This document shows, in pieces, positions 1 through 7,831 of a stretch of 51,522 bases of DNA (its first letter is position 1; every line of letters begins with the position of its first letter). The notes beneath the pieces are model-generated. The model did no database searches, was not told the DNA's origin, and saw nothing but the letters and a program-made list of their open reading frames with translations. A program made the translations under genes and the position numbers. The DNA comes from a bacterium (lineage in GTDB: Bacteria > Margulisbacteria > Marinamargulisbacteria > GCA-2716485 > GCA-002719695): assembly GCA_002716725.1 (NCBI GenBank), contig PBBX01000011.1:1-51522 (forward strand). Direction: 5' to 3'.

Positions 1-1283
1 GATAAAAGTTGTTGAATATGATTTAAGTAAGGATTTGGAAGTTCAGGTTTTTTGCTATTAAATGACGTCACGGCATCTTGTACAACACCAAGGAAACGCT
101 GATACATATGATCAAGGGTATGATCTTGCTCAATATGATATCGAGCATTCTTTCCCATACAATGTCGTTTTTTAGATGAATCTATTAGTTGGCTAATATA
201 CTGAATCAGTAAAGCATTATCTAAAGCAATACTCTGAGAATATAAATAACCAAAAGCAGAGCTGTCTAATGTATAAAAAGAAGGATCTAAATCTATGTTT
301 CCAGATAGGGTAGGGATATAGAAGCCCTCTATATCATGTGTAATATGATGTTTATATCCTGCATGCTCCGATAATATAACAGGCAACCCAGTTGCCATGG
401 CTTCAGTAATGGTGAGACCATATGTTTCAGCAGCATAATCTGATAATCCTAAATAAAAATCAGACGATTGATAATAAAGTGGCATATCATCATGATTAGG
501 ATCATGATTCCAAATAATATGATCCTGCATATTAAGCTCAGTAACCAATTGCTTTAATTGATTAACATAATCTAAATCAAGAACCGTTCCTACAATATAT
601 AAAGTGAAATTAGAATGATGAGAGACTAATTCAGGTAAAAGCCGAATCATTGGTGTAAGATCCGATTTTAGATAAGGTGATAAGCGAGATACATATAATA
701 AAATCGTGTGATGAATTGGTAATGATAATCGTTTACGAAGTGCTTTCTTTTGTAATGCAGAAACTGGTATAAACTGACGATGATCGACACCATAATGTGC
801 AACAACCAAATTGCTTTGATCGATACCAGCTTTAATAGCCGTCTGTTGTGTGTTATCAGAAGGACAAATCAGTTTATCACATTCTGTTAGTAAAGGCTTA
901 AGGCATATTAAATCATCAAAATGAGTTATAAAACCCAAAGAATGGATCAAGCCAATCACAGGAAAATCGTACTTGTAACAATTCCGAAACAATAACAAAC
1001 GCTTTATTTTAATATCAAATGATAAGGCAGCATCAGGAATAATCGTTTCAGATATTAAATAATCTGGTAAGGATTCATAATTAATAAAAAAATGATTAGC
1101 ATCTGCTTTTAACGCCTGATTTCGATGATTACACGCCTGTGTCGATAAATCAGTTAAAATAATAATAAAGTGATCTTTTTGAGCTAAAAACAAGCAATAT
1201 AACTTATAAGACACCTTATTAGCACCATGAGCTTTATCGTAAGAATCAAGCAATGAACCGGGAGTTTCGATAAGTAAAATCAC
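1..1283 (-). CDS. GT4-type glycosyltransferase (3' end outside window)
   Basis: The minus-strand frame is open from a GTG at 1283 to the left edge, so the C-terminus is missing. The N-terminus (V-I-L-L-I-E-T-P-G-S) fits the first strand of a GT-B fold. Near the visible C-terminal part is E-T-Y-G-L-T-I-T-E-A-M-A-T-G-L-P-V-I, the nucleotide-sugar-binding EX7E region of family 4 glycosyltransferases, followed by a glycine-rich stretch. The enzyme probably transfers a sugar from a nucleotide donor to a lipid or glycan at the inner face of the cytoplasmic membrane; acceptor and sugar cannot be read from sequence. A TGA lies four codons upstream in frame, so the start must be GTG 1283 or an ATT just before it. 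It is divergent from the gene at 1511. Confidence 0.85.
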   Translation of the reverse strand, partial: MILLIETPGSLLDSYDKAHGANKVSYKLYCLFLAQKDHFIIILTDLSTQACNHRNQALKADANHFFINYESLPDYLISETIIPDAALSFDIKIKRLLLFRNCYKYDFPVIGLIHSLGFITHFDDLICLKPLLTECDKLICPSDNTQQTAIKAGIDQSNLVVAHYGVDHRQFIPVSALQKKALRKRLSLPIHHTILLYVSRLSPYLKSDLTPMIRLLPELVSHHSNFTLYIVGTVLDLDYVNQLKQLVTELNMQDHIIWNHDPNHDDMPLYYQSSDFYLGLSDYAAETYGLTITEAMATGLPVILSEHAGYKHHITHDIEGFYIPTLSGNIDLDPSFYTLDSSAFGYLYSQSIALDNALLIQYISQLIDSSKKRHCMGKNARYHIEQDHTLDHMYQRFLGVVQDAVTSFNSKKPELPNPYLNHIQQLL

Positions 1284-1510
1284 AATAAACTCATTATATC
1301 ATGAAACAATGATGATGAATGCGTAGAGTTAAAAAGAAAATTAAAAAAATTAAATTTGAAAAATTTAAATATTATTTATATTATAAACAAATATAAATTT
1401 TAAAAAAATATATATCCAATCAATAACACATTTATATAAAGAAACAAGTTAACAATGCGAATAATACTACAAGTACCCATTATCAATTATAAGTTAAAAC
1501 AGTCAATACT
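1284..1510. promoter_or_regulatory. AT-rich divergent intergenic region
   Basis: This 227-bp gap lies between the divergent glycosyltransferase and the NTF2-like gene. It is almost pure A/T with several TATATT/TATAAA-like strings, so it presumably carries the promoters of both genes. No open frame of note and no clear operator could be seen. Confidence 0.4.
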
Positions 1511-1630
1511 ATGATAGGAGCTAAGCTTGGATTAAGACCTCTCAGTTATTTAAATAAAACTCACAATACTATGCTAGGGAGTAAGCCTGGATTAAGAGCG
1601 CTTAATCATTTATGGAAACCTCATAGCCCC
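1511..1630 (+). repeat. two-copy 60-bp in-frame repeat
   Basis: Copies at 1511-1570 and 1571-1630 encode M-x-G-x-K-x-G-L-R-x-L-x-x-L-x-K-x-H. They have diverged at many nucleotides, yet the glycines, lysines, G-L-R and leucines persist, which argues that the segment is or was translated. Confidence 0.7.
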
Positions 1631-2161
1631 AGTAAGTTAATGTATGGACAAATTTCAAACTTGCATACAAGCAATAGCACCAGCTGCGATAGCTATCCAA
1701 ACAATAGAACCAGCTGCGATAGCTATCCAAACTCAGTTGATACAAACAGACCTGATATATTATACTATGGAAGAAAAGAAATGGAGGGCGAAATGACTAA
1801 TCCATGTACAACAGATACAATGACAAATCTGCTAAAAACCTGGGTAGATATGTTAAAAACAAAAGATTCAGAAAAGGTATGCAGTCTCTATGCTAAGAAT
1901 GCCCATTTAAATGCCACATTTGAAAATGAAACACTTTCAACACCTGAGGAGAGACAAGATTACTTTAAAAGATTTCTACAAAAAGATCCGGATTGCACGA
2001 TAATAACGCAGCATTATAATGAAGGAGAAAATGTCGTATCAGGCACTTATTTATTTAAAACAAACGATGGAAACATTGTAAAAGCAAGATATACATTTGC
2101 ATATAATGGTGCTGGGAAAATTATTGCTCATCATTCTTCAATATTTCCAAATGAAAAATAA
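1511..2161 (+). CDS. NTF2/SnoaL-like protein with N-terminal tandem repeats
   Basis: The C-terminal about 120 residues (from residue 95) look like an NTF2/SnoaL-like cone fold of the DUF4440/CaMKII-association type: helix L-L-K-T-W-V-D-M-L, then Y-A-K-N-A-H-L-N-A-T-F, and closing strands V-V-S-G-T-Y-L-F and R-Y-T-F-A-Y. The first 94 residues hold two diverged 20-residue copies (M-I-G-A-K-L-G-L-R and M-L-G-S-K-P-G-L-R) and a 10-residue duplication. An internal ATG at 1793 is preceded by GGAGGG (1783-1788) at ideal spacing, whereas ATG 1511 has no ribosome site, so a 122-residue product from 1793 is likely. I keep the long form because the diverged repeats stay in frame and keep protein-level similarity. 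Ligand or enzymatic role is unknown. Confidence 0.6.
   Translation: MIGAKLGLRPLSYLNKTHNTMLGSKPGLRALNHLWKPHSPSKLMYGQISNLHTSNSTSCDSYPNNRTSCDSYPNSVDTNRPDILYYGRKEMEGEMTNPCTTDTMTNLLKTWVDMLKTKDSEKVCSLYAKNAHLNATFENETLSTPEERQDYFKRFLQKDPDCTIITQHYNEGENVVSGTYLFKTNDGNIVKARYTFAYNGAGKIIAHHSSIFPNEK
1673..1732 (+). repeat. two-copy 30-bp tandem repeat
   Basis: Copies at 1673-1702 and 1703-1732 differ at a single base and encode N-[SR]-T-S-C-D-S-Y-P-N twice. Being near identical, the duplication is recent. It sits between the 60-bp repeats and the NTF2-like domain. Confidence 0.85.
1783..1795 (+). promoter_or_regulatory. Shine-Dalgarno and internal start of the NTF2-like domain
   Basis: GGAGGG at 1783-1788 lies 4 nt before ATG 1793. 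A TATACT string at 1761-1766 could be a -10 element for a short transcript. This would yield the bare NTF2-like domain and competes with the start at 1511. Confidence 0.55.
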
Positions 2162-2228
2162 GTTAATAAAATTAAGAATTTCATTATAAAAACCTAAAAT
2201 ATAAATTTACAATATGAATAACACACCA

Positions 2229-2234
2229 TAAAAT
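2229..2234 (+). promoter_or_regulatory. -10 element for thrC (near-leaderless)
   Basis: TAAAAT ends 9 nt before the thrC ATG, so transcription should begin about 3 nt before the start codon. No ribosome binding site would fit on the message. Confidence 0.4.
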
Positions 2235-2243
2235 AGTGTACGT

Positions 2244-3650
2244 ATGAACTATATAAGTACACGAGATAAACAAGCGACCCCTTATACATTCTCAGAAGTA
2301 TTATTATCTGGCTTAGCAAAAGATGGAGGATTATTTGTGCCAGAGATATATCCCTATATCGATTTTGAAACCTTAAGACAATATAAAGAGCTTACCTACA
2401 GCCAATTAGCGTTTACAATAATAGAGATGTTTGTTGGAAATAGCATTCCAAAAGATGATCTAAAAACAATAATTAATAAAAGCTACTCTCACAATACTTT
2501 TAAAGATAAAGCTGTTACGCCCACAAAACAATTATACAAGAATATTTTTTTGCAAGATTTATCATTAGGGCCTAGTTTAGCATTTAAAGATTTAGCCATG
2601 CAGTTTTTAGGAAATATCATGGAATATGAATTAGAAAGACAAGATAAAACCATGACAATTTTAGGTGCAAGTTCTGGAGATACCGTCTCCGCTGCAGAAG
2701 AAGCTATGAAATCAAAAAGTAGAATTAATGTCGTTATGCTAACACCCAAACTAGGGATGAGTGATTTTCAGAAAGCTCAAGCAGGAAGCATTTTAGAGGA
2801 TAACATATTTAATTTATCAATTGATGGGCCTTTTGATCAGTGTCAGGATTTAGTAAAAGAGGTTAATAATGATCTAGAATTTAAACATACCTATCATATC
2901 AGCGCCGTTAATTCTATAAATTGGGGAAGAATTTGTGCTCAGATTGTCTATTATATCAACGGTTACTTAAGTAGTGTTAATGAAGTAGGGGAGCCCTTAG
3001 ACGTTATCGTTCCATCGGGGAATTTTGGTAATATCTTAGCCGGTTATATTGCCAAACAAATGGGATTACCATTAAGAAAATTAATCGTTGCAACCAATGA
3101 AAACAAAGTATTAGACACATTATTTAAAACAGGTCTATACAAGCAAGAAGCGGTTACGACAACAAGCAGTCCATCGATGGATATTTCAAAAGCATCCAAT
3201 TTTGAACGATTATTATTTGATTGTTTGGATAGAGATGCTAAAAAATGTAGCCAATTAATGAAAGAGTTTCAAAATAAAAAACAAATAGACTTATCTAATC
3301 TAAATAATCAACTAACACATAATGTTGGGTTTCAAAGCGATAGCAGTACTCACATTGATAGAATTACGTGCATTAAAACAATATACAAAGATACAAAATT
3401 AATGATTGACCCTCATACAGCTGCAGGCTTACATGTTGCATTAAAGAATAAAGACTCTGATATTCCTATGCTATGTATGGAAACAGCAAAAGCAACAAAA
3501 TTTGAAAACACCATCAAAGAAGCTCTTGGAAAAGCACCTAAAAGACCTAAACAATTTAAAAATTTAGAATCAAAAAAGCAACGATTTTATCATATCAATG
3601 CAGATGCATCGTCAATCAAAACATTTATTAAAGAAAATATTAATATTTAA
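2244..3650 (+). CDS. thrC: threonine synthase
   Basis: It converts O-phosphohomoserine to threonine with pyridoxal phosphate, the last step of threonine synthesis in the cytosol. The N-terminal threonine-synthase domain is evident (Y-I-S-T-R-D-K... and L-A-K-D-G-G-L-F-V-P). S-L-G-P-S-L-A-F-K-D-L-A-M carries the Schiff-base lysine (K115), followed by G-A-S-S-G-D-T and the phosphate-binding P-S-G-N-F-G-N. Length (468) fits the longer, N-domain-containing class. There is no Shine-Dalgarno; a TAAAAT at 2229-2234 ends 9 nt before ATG, suggesting a near-leaderless message. The 3' end overlaps that of the convergent gene at 3640 by 11 bp. Identification is secure. Confidence 0.97.
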   Translation: MNYISTRDKQATPYTFSEVLLSGLAKDGGLFVPEIYPYIDFETLRQYKELTYSQLAFTIIEMFVGNSIPKDDLKTIINKSYSHNTFKDKAVTPTKQLYKNIFLQDLSLGPSLAFKDLAMQFLGNIMEYELERQDKTMTILGASSGDTVSAAEEAMKSKSRINVVMLTPKLGMSDFQKAQAGSILEDNIFNLSIDGPFDQCQDLVKEVNNDLEFKHTYHISAVNSINWGRICAQIVYYINGYLSSVNEVGEPLDVIVPSGNFGNILAGYIAKQMGLPLRKLIVATNENKVLDTLFKTGLYKQEAVTTTSSPSMDISKASNFERLLFDCLDRDAKKCSQLMKEFQNKKQIDLSNLNNQLTHNVGFQSDSSTHIDRITCIKTIYKDTKLMIDPHTAAGLHVALKNKDSDIPMLCMETAKATKFENTIKEALGKAPKRPKQFKNLESKKQRFYHINADASSIKTFIKENINI

Positions 3651-4365
3651 ATAACTTAAACCAGCTTCTTAAAAAGCTATTACTGCTTTCTAAATAAAAC
3701 GATGACCAATCACTCACACTATCTGTAACCGAAGAAGACTCATCATCACCTGTTTTAGATGAATTAGTAATTTTAACAGATTGTTTGTTGGATTGATTGG
3801 TGATTTTTGATTTTGAAATATCTAACACATGATCATGTTGAAATTCAACTAACTTAAATCCAGGTTTTTTAAATTCTACAGTATCACCAGACTGTGAAGC
3901 TGAATTTAATGCTTGCTTAGCCTCTTTCGTTTTAGAAAAATCTTTTTGGGTAATTTTTGAAGACTTTTTTGTAGTAGCTTTTACTTTAGGAATTGTTATC
4001 GTTTTCTTAACCTGTTTTGTCTTATTTTTTTTAACAGCATCCTTTGTTTTTAAGACAGATACTTTTTGCTTAACAGCTTGTTTAGAAGATGATTTAGACT
4101 GAGCCTTAGATGTATTAACAGGCTTATGAGAGGATCCCTTTTTAGAAGACGAGTTTAGCTTAGTTTTGTTATTAGATTCTTTTCTATTTCTAACATTAGC
4201 TTTATCAAATACAAGTTCATACACATCAATATTTTTTTTATTAGATTTTAAGGGTTTGTTAATAGATGCCTTTTCCTTCATATCAGTTTTTTTTGACATT
4301 GATAAAACATCATCAGATAATATTTTGTTTTTAAAACGTTTGTTTTTTATTTTTTTGTTTGACAT
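3640..4365 (-). CDS. lysine/serine-rich disordered basic protein, candidate granule or DNA adaptor
   Basis: The 241 residues are dominated by Lys, Ser, Thr and Asn with short K-K/S-K runs and no recognisable fold. The last 25 residues differ: W-S-S-F-Y-L-E-S-S-N-S-F-L-R-S-W-F-K-L-F is aromatic and amphipathic, suited to binding a membrane, granule surface or partner. The start ATG overlaps the parA stop by 19 bp and has GGAG 8 nt upstream. Family comparisons (knowledge): histone-like Lys-rich tails occur in PHB granule proteins such as PhaF, and small adaptors accompany ParA-type positioning ATPases such as McdA/McdB. From context I infer a ParA partner that may bind nucleoid or granules. Homology to PhaF or McdB is not demonstrated. 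Confidence 0.75.
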   Translation of the reverse strand: MSNKKIKNKRFKNKILSDDVLSMSKKTDMKEKASINKPLKSNKKNIDVYELVFDKANVRNRKESNNKTKLNSSSKKGSSHKPVNTSKAQSKSSSKQAVKQKVSVLKTKDAVKKNKTKQVKKTITIPKVKATTKKSSKITQKDFSKTKEAKQALNSASQSGDTVEFKKPGFKLVEFQHDHVLDISKSKITNQSNKQSVKITNSSKTGDDESSSVTDSVSDWSSFYLESSNSFLRSWFKLFKY

Positions 4366-5288
4366 AATCTTAACTCCATTAAATTGATAACAATATCATC
4401 AATTTCTTTTGCTGATTTTTTTTGAGAAGGAGAATCATAAATAGATACGCCTCTGGATAGTTTATTCGAAAAATCTTGATTATTATGTACAACAGTTGGT
4501 AAAACCAACTCCTTAAAATAATCCTCTTCAAAAAGAAATTGACTAATTTCATGAGATAATATAGTACGATTATCAAATTTATTAATGATAATTTTTATAT
4601 CAATATCTTTTTGATATGATTCTGCTAATAACTTAATTTCTTCAATACATATTTTTAAACCTTCAACACTAAACAAATCCGGATTAATCGGTAAAACAAT
4701 CGTATCCGATGCAATGATAGCAGATTGTACAGAAACACCAAGCGTAGGCGGACAATCAAACATAATAAAATCATAACTTGTTTTTAAATCCTTCAGCATA
4801 TCTAAAAAAAGAGTTTTAACATTATTATGCTGCATAAAAATCATATGATCTAACTTAGCATTACTTAAAGAACTCTTAATTAAATCAATCCCAGGACATA
4901 CCGAAATAATAGCCTCATTGATCGCTATATCATTTGCTAAAATATCATACATATTTGGATAATTAACCTGTTTCATACCAAATGCTTGAGACAAATTACT
5001 TTGCTGATCCAAATCAATACAAAGTACTTTTGCACCATAAACAGATACGCGTGATGCAATACTTTGTGCTAATGTTGTTTTGCCAACACCTCCTTTAATT
5101 AAATGAAATGAGATAACTTGTTCTTTATAATTAAGACAATCTAAAAATAAGGCACTTTCATCATGGGTCATAAAAACTTTTCCACCACAATTTGAATAAT
5201 TAGACTTTTCTTTAATTCTTTTTTTTAGTTTACGCTTAGATTCTCTAAGAAGTTTGCTAAGATCATCAAGTAATAACTTGGGCTCCAT
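4347..5288 (-). CDS. ParA/MinD-family ATPase, candidate granule-positioning ATPase
   Basis: A deviant Walker A K-G-G-V-G-K-T-T lies at residues 65-72, with Walker A' C-I-D-L-D-Q-Q-S-N-L and Walker B F-I-M-F-D-C-P-P-T-L-G. ParA ATPases form ATP-dependent dimers on the nucleoid and distribute plasmids, chromosomes or protein and polymer cargos. An N-terminal extension of about 55 residues rich in Lys/Arg and Leu could be an adaptor or DNA contact. No parB or parS is adjacent: upstream is a PhaB-type reductase (1 bp gap) and downstream the lysine-rich protein. The typical chromosomal parAB pair is therefore unlikely and a cargo-positioning ATPase fits better. ATPase assignment is firm; the cargo is inferred. 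Confidence 0.9.
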   Translation of the reverse strand: MEPKLLLDDLSKLLRESKRKLKKRIKEKSNYSNCGGKVFMTHDESALFLDCLNYKEQVISFHLIKGGVGKTTLAQSIASRVSVYGAKVLCIDLDQQSNLSQAFGMKQVNYPNMYDILANDIAINEAIISVCPGIDLIKSSLSNAKLDHMIFMQHNNVKTLFLDMLKDLKTSYDFIMFDCPPTLGVSVQSAIIASDTIVLPINPDLFSVEGLKICIEEIKLLAESYQKDIDIKIIINKFDNRTILSHEISQFLFEEDYFKELVLPTVVHNNQDFSNKLSRGVSIYDSPSQKKSAKEIDDIVINLMELRLCQTKK

Positions 5289-5289
5289 A

Positions 5290-6030
5290 TTAATTCATAT
5301 ACATGCCACCATTTATAGAAATGGTTTCACCCGTAATATATGTCGTTGTTTTATTAATCAAAAACAATATTGTTTCAGCAATTTCATTGGGCTTCCCAAA
5401 CCTATTCATAGGAATTTTTGTTTTAATATCATCACAAATTTCTTTTGAAATGTCCTTAGTCATATCTGTGTCGATATAGCCTGGAGCTACTAAATTAGCG
5501 GTTATATTTTTACTGGCATTTTCAAGAGCGATTGCTTTTATAAAGCCACTTAAAGCTGACTTTGAAGCACAATAATTAGCTTGGCCAATTTGTCCTTTTA
5601 ATGCATTAACAGAACTTAAGCATATAATACGACCAAAATTAGCTTTTCTCATATTAGGCAATATATTACGCGTACAATTAAATGCAGAATAAAGATTAGC
5701 TTTTAAGACATCATCCCATTCAATCAAAGACATCTTATGAATAAACCTATCTTTTGTGATTCCTGCATTATTTATTAAGATACTAATAGAACCAAATTCA
5801 TCTTCTATCGCTTGAATAGACTGTGATGTATCCTCATAATTGGAAACATCAAATTTTCTTGAAACGATATTATCACTAGCTGAGGCTAATTCATCTGCAT
5901 CTTTTTTAGAGTTAATATAATTACATACAACAAAATAACCATTACTAGCTAATAATGAACAAATTGACTTTCCAATACCTCTAGCACCCCCCGTAACTAA
6001 TACAATATTTTTATCTTTTTTATCCATCAT
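5290..6030 (-). CDS. phaB: SDR reductase, acetoacetyl-CoA reductase (PhaB) or 3-oxoacyl-ACP reductase (FabG)
   Basis: A classical short-chain dehydrogenase of 246 residues: T-G-G-A-R-G-I-G cofactor loop (13-20), N-N-A-G (87-90), Ser140-Tyr153-Lys157 triad (S-S-V-N..., Y-C-A-S-K), and closing T-G-E-T-I-S-I-N-G-G. FabG and PhaB are close relatives; the D-R-F-I-H-K-M and S-S-V-N-A-L-K-G-Q-I-G-Q-A-N-Y pattern resembles acetoacetyl-CoA reductases. It would reduce acetoacetyl-CoA to (R)-3-hydroxybutyryl-CoA with NADPH for PHB synthesis. No acyl-carrier or other fab gene is nearby, while a ParA ATPase and a Lys-rich protein are, and a thiolase is at 37677. Symbol is tentative; FabG is the alternative. 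Confidence 0.8.
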   Translation of the reverse strand: MMDKKDKNIVLVTGGARGIGKSICSLLASNGYFVVCNYINSKKDADELASASDNIVSRKFDVSNYEDTSQSIQAIEDEFGSISILINNAGITKDRFIHKMSLIEWDDVLKANLYSAFNCTRNILPNMRKANFGRIICLSSVNALKGQIGQANYCASKSALSGFIKAIALENASKNITANLVAPGYIDTDMTKDISKEICDDIKTKIPMNRFGKPNEIAETILFLINKTTTYITGETISINGGMYMN

Positions 6031-6035
6031 TAAAC

Positions 6036-6188
6036 CTACGTATTCTTAGCATCAAAAAAATGTAATAGAGTGTCTTTTAATAAGTAATGTTGTGTTGATA
6101 GTAAGTGTGTAACAGTTGTATTAAACGTCAAAACCTGATTCTCTATTAAAGAGATTGTTTCATTATAGTAACGAAACCAATGTTCCAA
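6036..6188 (-). CDS. 50-residue amphipathic small protein, phasin-like candidate
   Basis: A short ORF reads from TTG 6188 to TAG 6036, 5 bp before the reductase start. AGGTGG lies 5 nt upstream of the TTG, a convincing ribosome site. It starts M-E-H-W-F-R-Y-Y-N-E-T, continues with regularly spaced Leu/Ile/Phe among Thr, Asn, Gln and His, and ends L-L-H-F-F-D-A-K-N-T, which suits an amphipathic helix. Phasins coat PHB granules through such helices. The link rests on position in a reductase-ParA-basic protein unit and on helix pattern only. A GTG two codons upstream overlaps the ribosome site and is less likely. Confidence 0.5.
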   Translation of the reverse strand: MEHWFRYYNETISLIENQVLTFNTTVTHLLSTQHYLLKDTLLHFFDAKNT

Positions 6189-6283
6189 AGTAACCACCTT
6201 TTTTTTATATAATCTAATAGTACGTTAAAGAAAATTAAAGATCAATTAAAATTTAGTCCATTAAGTTAAAAAAAATAAAATAA
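6189..6283 (-). promoter_or_regulatory. probable promoter region of the phaB-parA unit
   Basis: This AT-rich 95-bp stretch lies between the 3' end of the minus-strand small ORF's upstream gene (6284) and the small ORF. TTATAT/TATAAA-like strings lie directly before the AGGTGG ribosome site. No terminator hairpin for the gene at 6284 is obvious. Confidence 0.35.
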
Positions 6284-7276
6284 CTATGGTCTTATTTTTT
6301 TAATAATAGCCTGTGCAAATTGATCGGTATTACAAACAGAAATAGGATCTAAAACCTCACGATTTTTTAACCAATGTAAAACCTTTTGCTTATCCAGTTT
6401 TTTTATAATCGTAACACCTAATTGTTTTAAAGCAGCCGCATTACAATACTGTTCATATTGCGCTTTGATAGGAATACAAAGCAAAGGCTTTTCCAAATAA
6501 AGTGCTTCAGCATTTGATTCAAAACCTGCATTTGAGATATATCCATTAGAATGAATTAAACTATCTTTAAAGTGATCTGATAAAGGAAAGAGTCTTAAGT
6601 TTTGTAAAATTGTTTCTTCTTTACAATGATTATGAAAAATTTCAAAGGTATAATCAGGAAAATGCTTAAAAAAATCAATTTGCTCTTGAAGAGAAAATGC
6701 AGATAAATAAATAGATATATAATTGTTTTTAGAAGGCTTAGCATTAATAATATCATCATGTAAAACGGGAGGAAAAACATGGGTATTATAGGGCTTAAAG
6801 TGCACCCCAATATACTCAAATGAAAATGAATAAAAGCGTAAGAAGAGTTCGGCTAAAATAAAAAAGGGCCAAATCCTAGGACGTGGGGTTTTAAGAGTAT
6901 AATAAGATGCTTGATGAGATACGTTGATACAATGCTTAAAACGAAAAAAAGAAGCCCACGCACTAATAGGCTCGAAATCACACACAACCATATCATAGGC
7001 TTTGAGATCTATCTTAAATAAATCATAGATAAACTGAATGGGTTTAGCCTTTAAAATAGTCTTAATCCAATTAACCCCGCCTCCTTCATAAACAAAGGTA
7101 AACCCTTCTAAATTATAGCGTATTGGAGTATCTAAATTTAATTCATGTAACTTACCTGAAACTAAAATATCAACATCAACATAGTGTTTTAAATAAGGAA
7201 TTAAACTTTTTGCTCGAGATATATGACCTTGTCCCGTTCCATTAATGGCATAAAGTATTTTCTTTTTATTATTCAT
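6284..7276 (-). CDS. glycosyltransferase of the MJ1255/VC2487 type
   Basis: The N-terminus Y-A-I-N-G-T-G-Q-G-H-I-S-R-A matches the glycine-rich nucleotide-sugar motif of MurG-like GT-B glycosyltransferases (G-x-G-H-x-x-R), and the C-terminal part has I-S-N-A-G-F-E-S-N-A-E-A-L-Y-L-E-K-P-L-L-C-I-P, equivalent to the donor-binding loop. Length is 330. It probably modifies a lipid or surface glycan at the inner membrane; donor and acceptor are unknown. It lies on the same strand as the DUF2177 gene at 7326, 50 bp downstream of it. Confidence 0.8.
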   Translation of the reverse strand: MNNKKKILYAINGTGQGHISRAKSLIPYLKHYVDVDILVSGKLHELNLDTPIRYNLEGFTFVYEGGGVNWIKTILKAKPIQFIYDLFKIDLKAYDMVVCDFEPISAWASFFRFKHCINVSHQASYYTLKTPRPRIWPFFILAELFLRFYSFSFEYIGVHFKPYNTHVFPPVLHDDIINAKPSKNNYISIYLSAFSLQEQIDFFKHFPDYTFEIFHNHCKEETILQNLRLFPLSDHFKDSLIHSNGYISNAGFESNAEALYLEKPLLCIPIKAQYEQYCNAAALKQLGVTIIKKLDKQKVLHWLKNREVLDPISVCNTDQFAQAIIKKIRP

Positions 7277-7325
7277 AATATAGACCTAAATACTACTATA
7301 GGTTATATATTAAAAGGCGTCGATA

Positions 7326-7736
7326 TTAAGAAGAAAAAAATTTTAAATAGAGTATCGTTGTAAACAACGAGATAAACGCACATAAAAACGTACCCCAAGC
7401 AATATCAATTAAAACAATTCCAAACGGCCAGCCATCTATAACTGCAAGATTTGTAAGTTCATAGGTCATATAAGTAATAAATCCATAACAAGATCCCATA
7501 ATAGATGCATAGCGATAATCTTTTTTTGAAACAGCAGGATTAATTACAAATATAATTAAGCCTATAATAAAAAAGAAATAAAAAGTAATAGCCGCAGTCC
7601 ATAATGGAGATGACCTTAAAAAATCCTGTAAATAAAAGTGATATATAGGTTTTCCAAGAAAACCCAACCAAAATAAGTCAAGAAAAATAAAAATTAAAAA
7701 AGAAATCACAAATAATTTAATCGTTTTTAATAACAT
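7326..7736 (-). CDS. DUF2177 family membrane protein
   Basis: 136 residues with about four hydrophobic segments and the pattern L-D-L-F-W-L-G...Y, then A-S-I-M-G-S-C-Y-G-F-I-T-Y-M-T-Y-E-L-T-N-L-A and V-L-I-D-I-A-W-G-T-F, characteristic of DUF2177. Function is unknown; it sits in the cytoplasmic membrane. A TATAAT on the minus strand (7743-7748) ends 6 nt before ATG with no Shine-Dalgarno, so translation is probably leaderless. It is divergent from bioB. Confidence 0.85.
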   Translation of the reverse strand: MLLKTIKLFVISFLIFIFLDLFWLGFLGKPIYHFYLQDFLRSSPLWTAAITFYFFFIIGLIIFVINPAVSKKDYRYASIMGSCYGFITYMTYELTNLAVIDGWPFGIVLIDIAWGTFLCAFISLFTTILYLKFFSS

Positions 7737-7742
7737 TAACTA

Positions 7743-7748
7743 ATTATA
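7743..7748 (-). promoter_or_regulatory. consensus -10 for the DUF2177 gene (leaderless)
   Basis: TATAAT ends 6 nt before the ATG at 7736, placing the expected transcription start at the A of the start codon. Confidence 0.5.
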
Positions 7749-7810
7749 AATCAAAAAATTGTATTTCAACATAATTTTAAAATAATATTTTTTTTTAAAA
7801 TAAAATAAGC

Positions 7811-7816
7811 TACAAT
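7811..7816 (+). promoter_or_regulatory. -10 element for bioB
   Basis: TACAAT ends 15 nt before the bioB ATG; the leader would be about 9 nt and too short for a normal ribosome binding site. No BirA-type operator was recognised here. Confidence 0.4.
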
Positions 7817-7831
7817 CAAATACGATTAGCA

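Noticed and set aside
4347-5288. Chromosomal ParAB partition locus and replication origin
   Set aside because: There is no ParB, parS-like palindrome, DnaA box cluster, gidA or rsmG nearby, so an origin-linked par locus is not supported.
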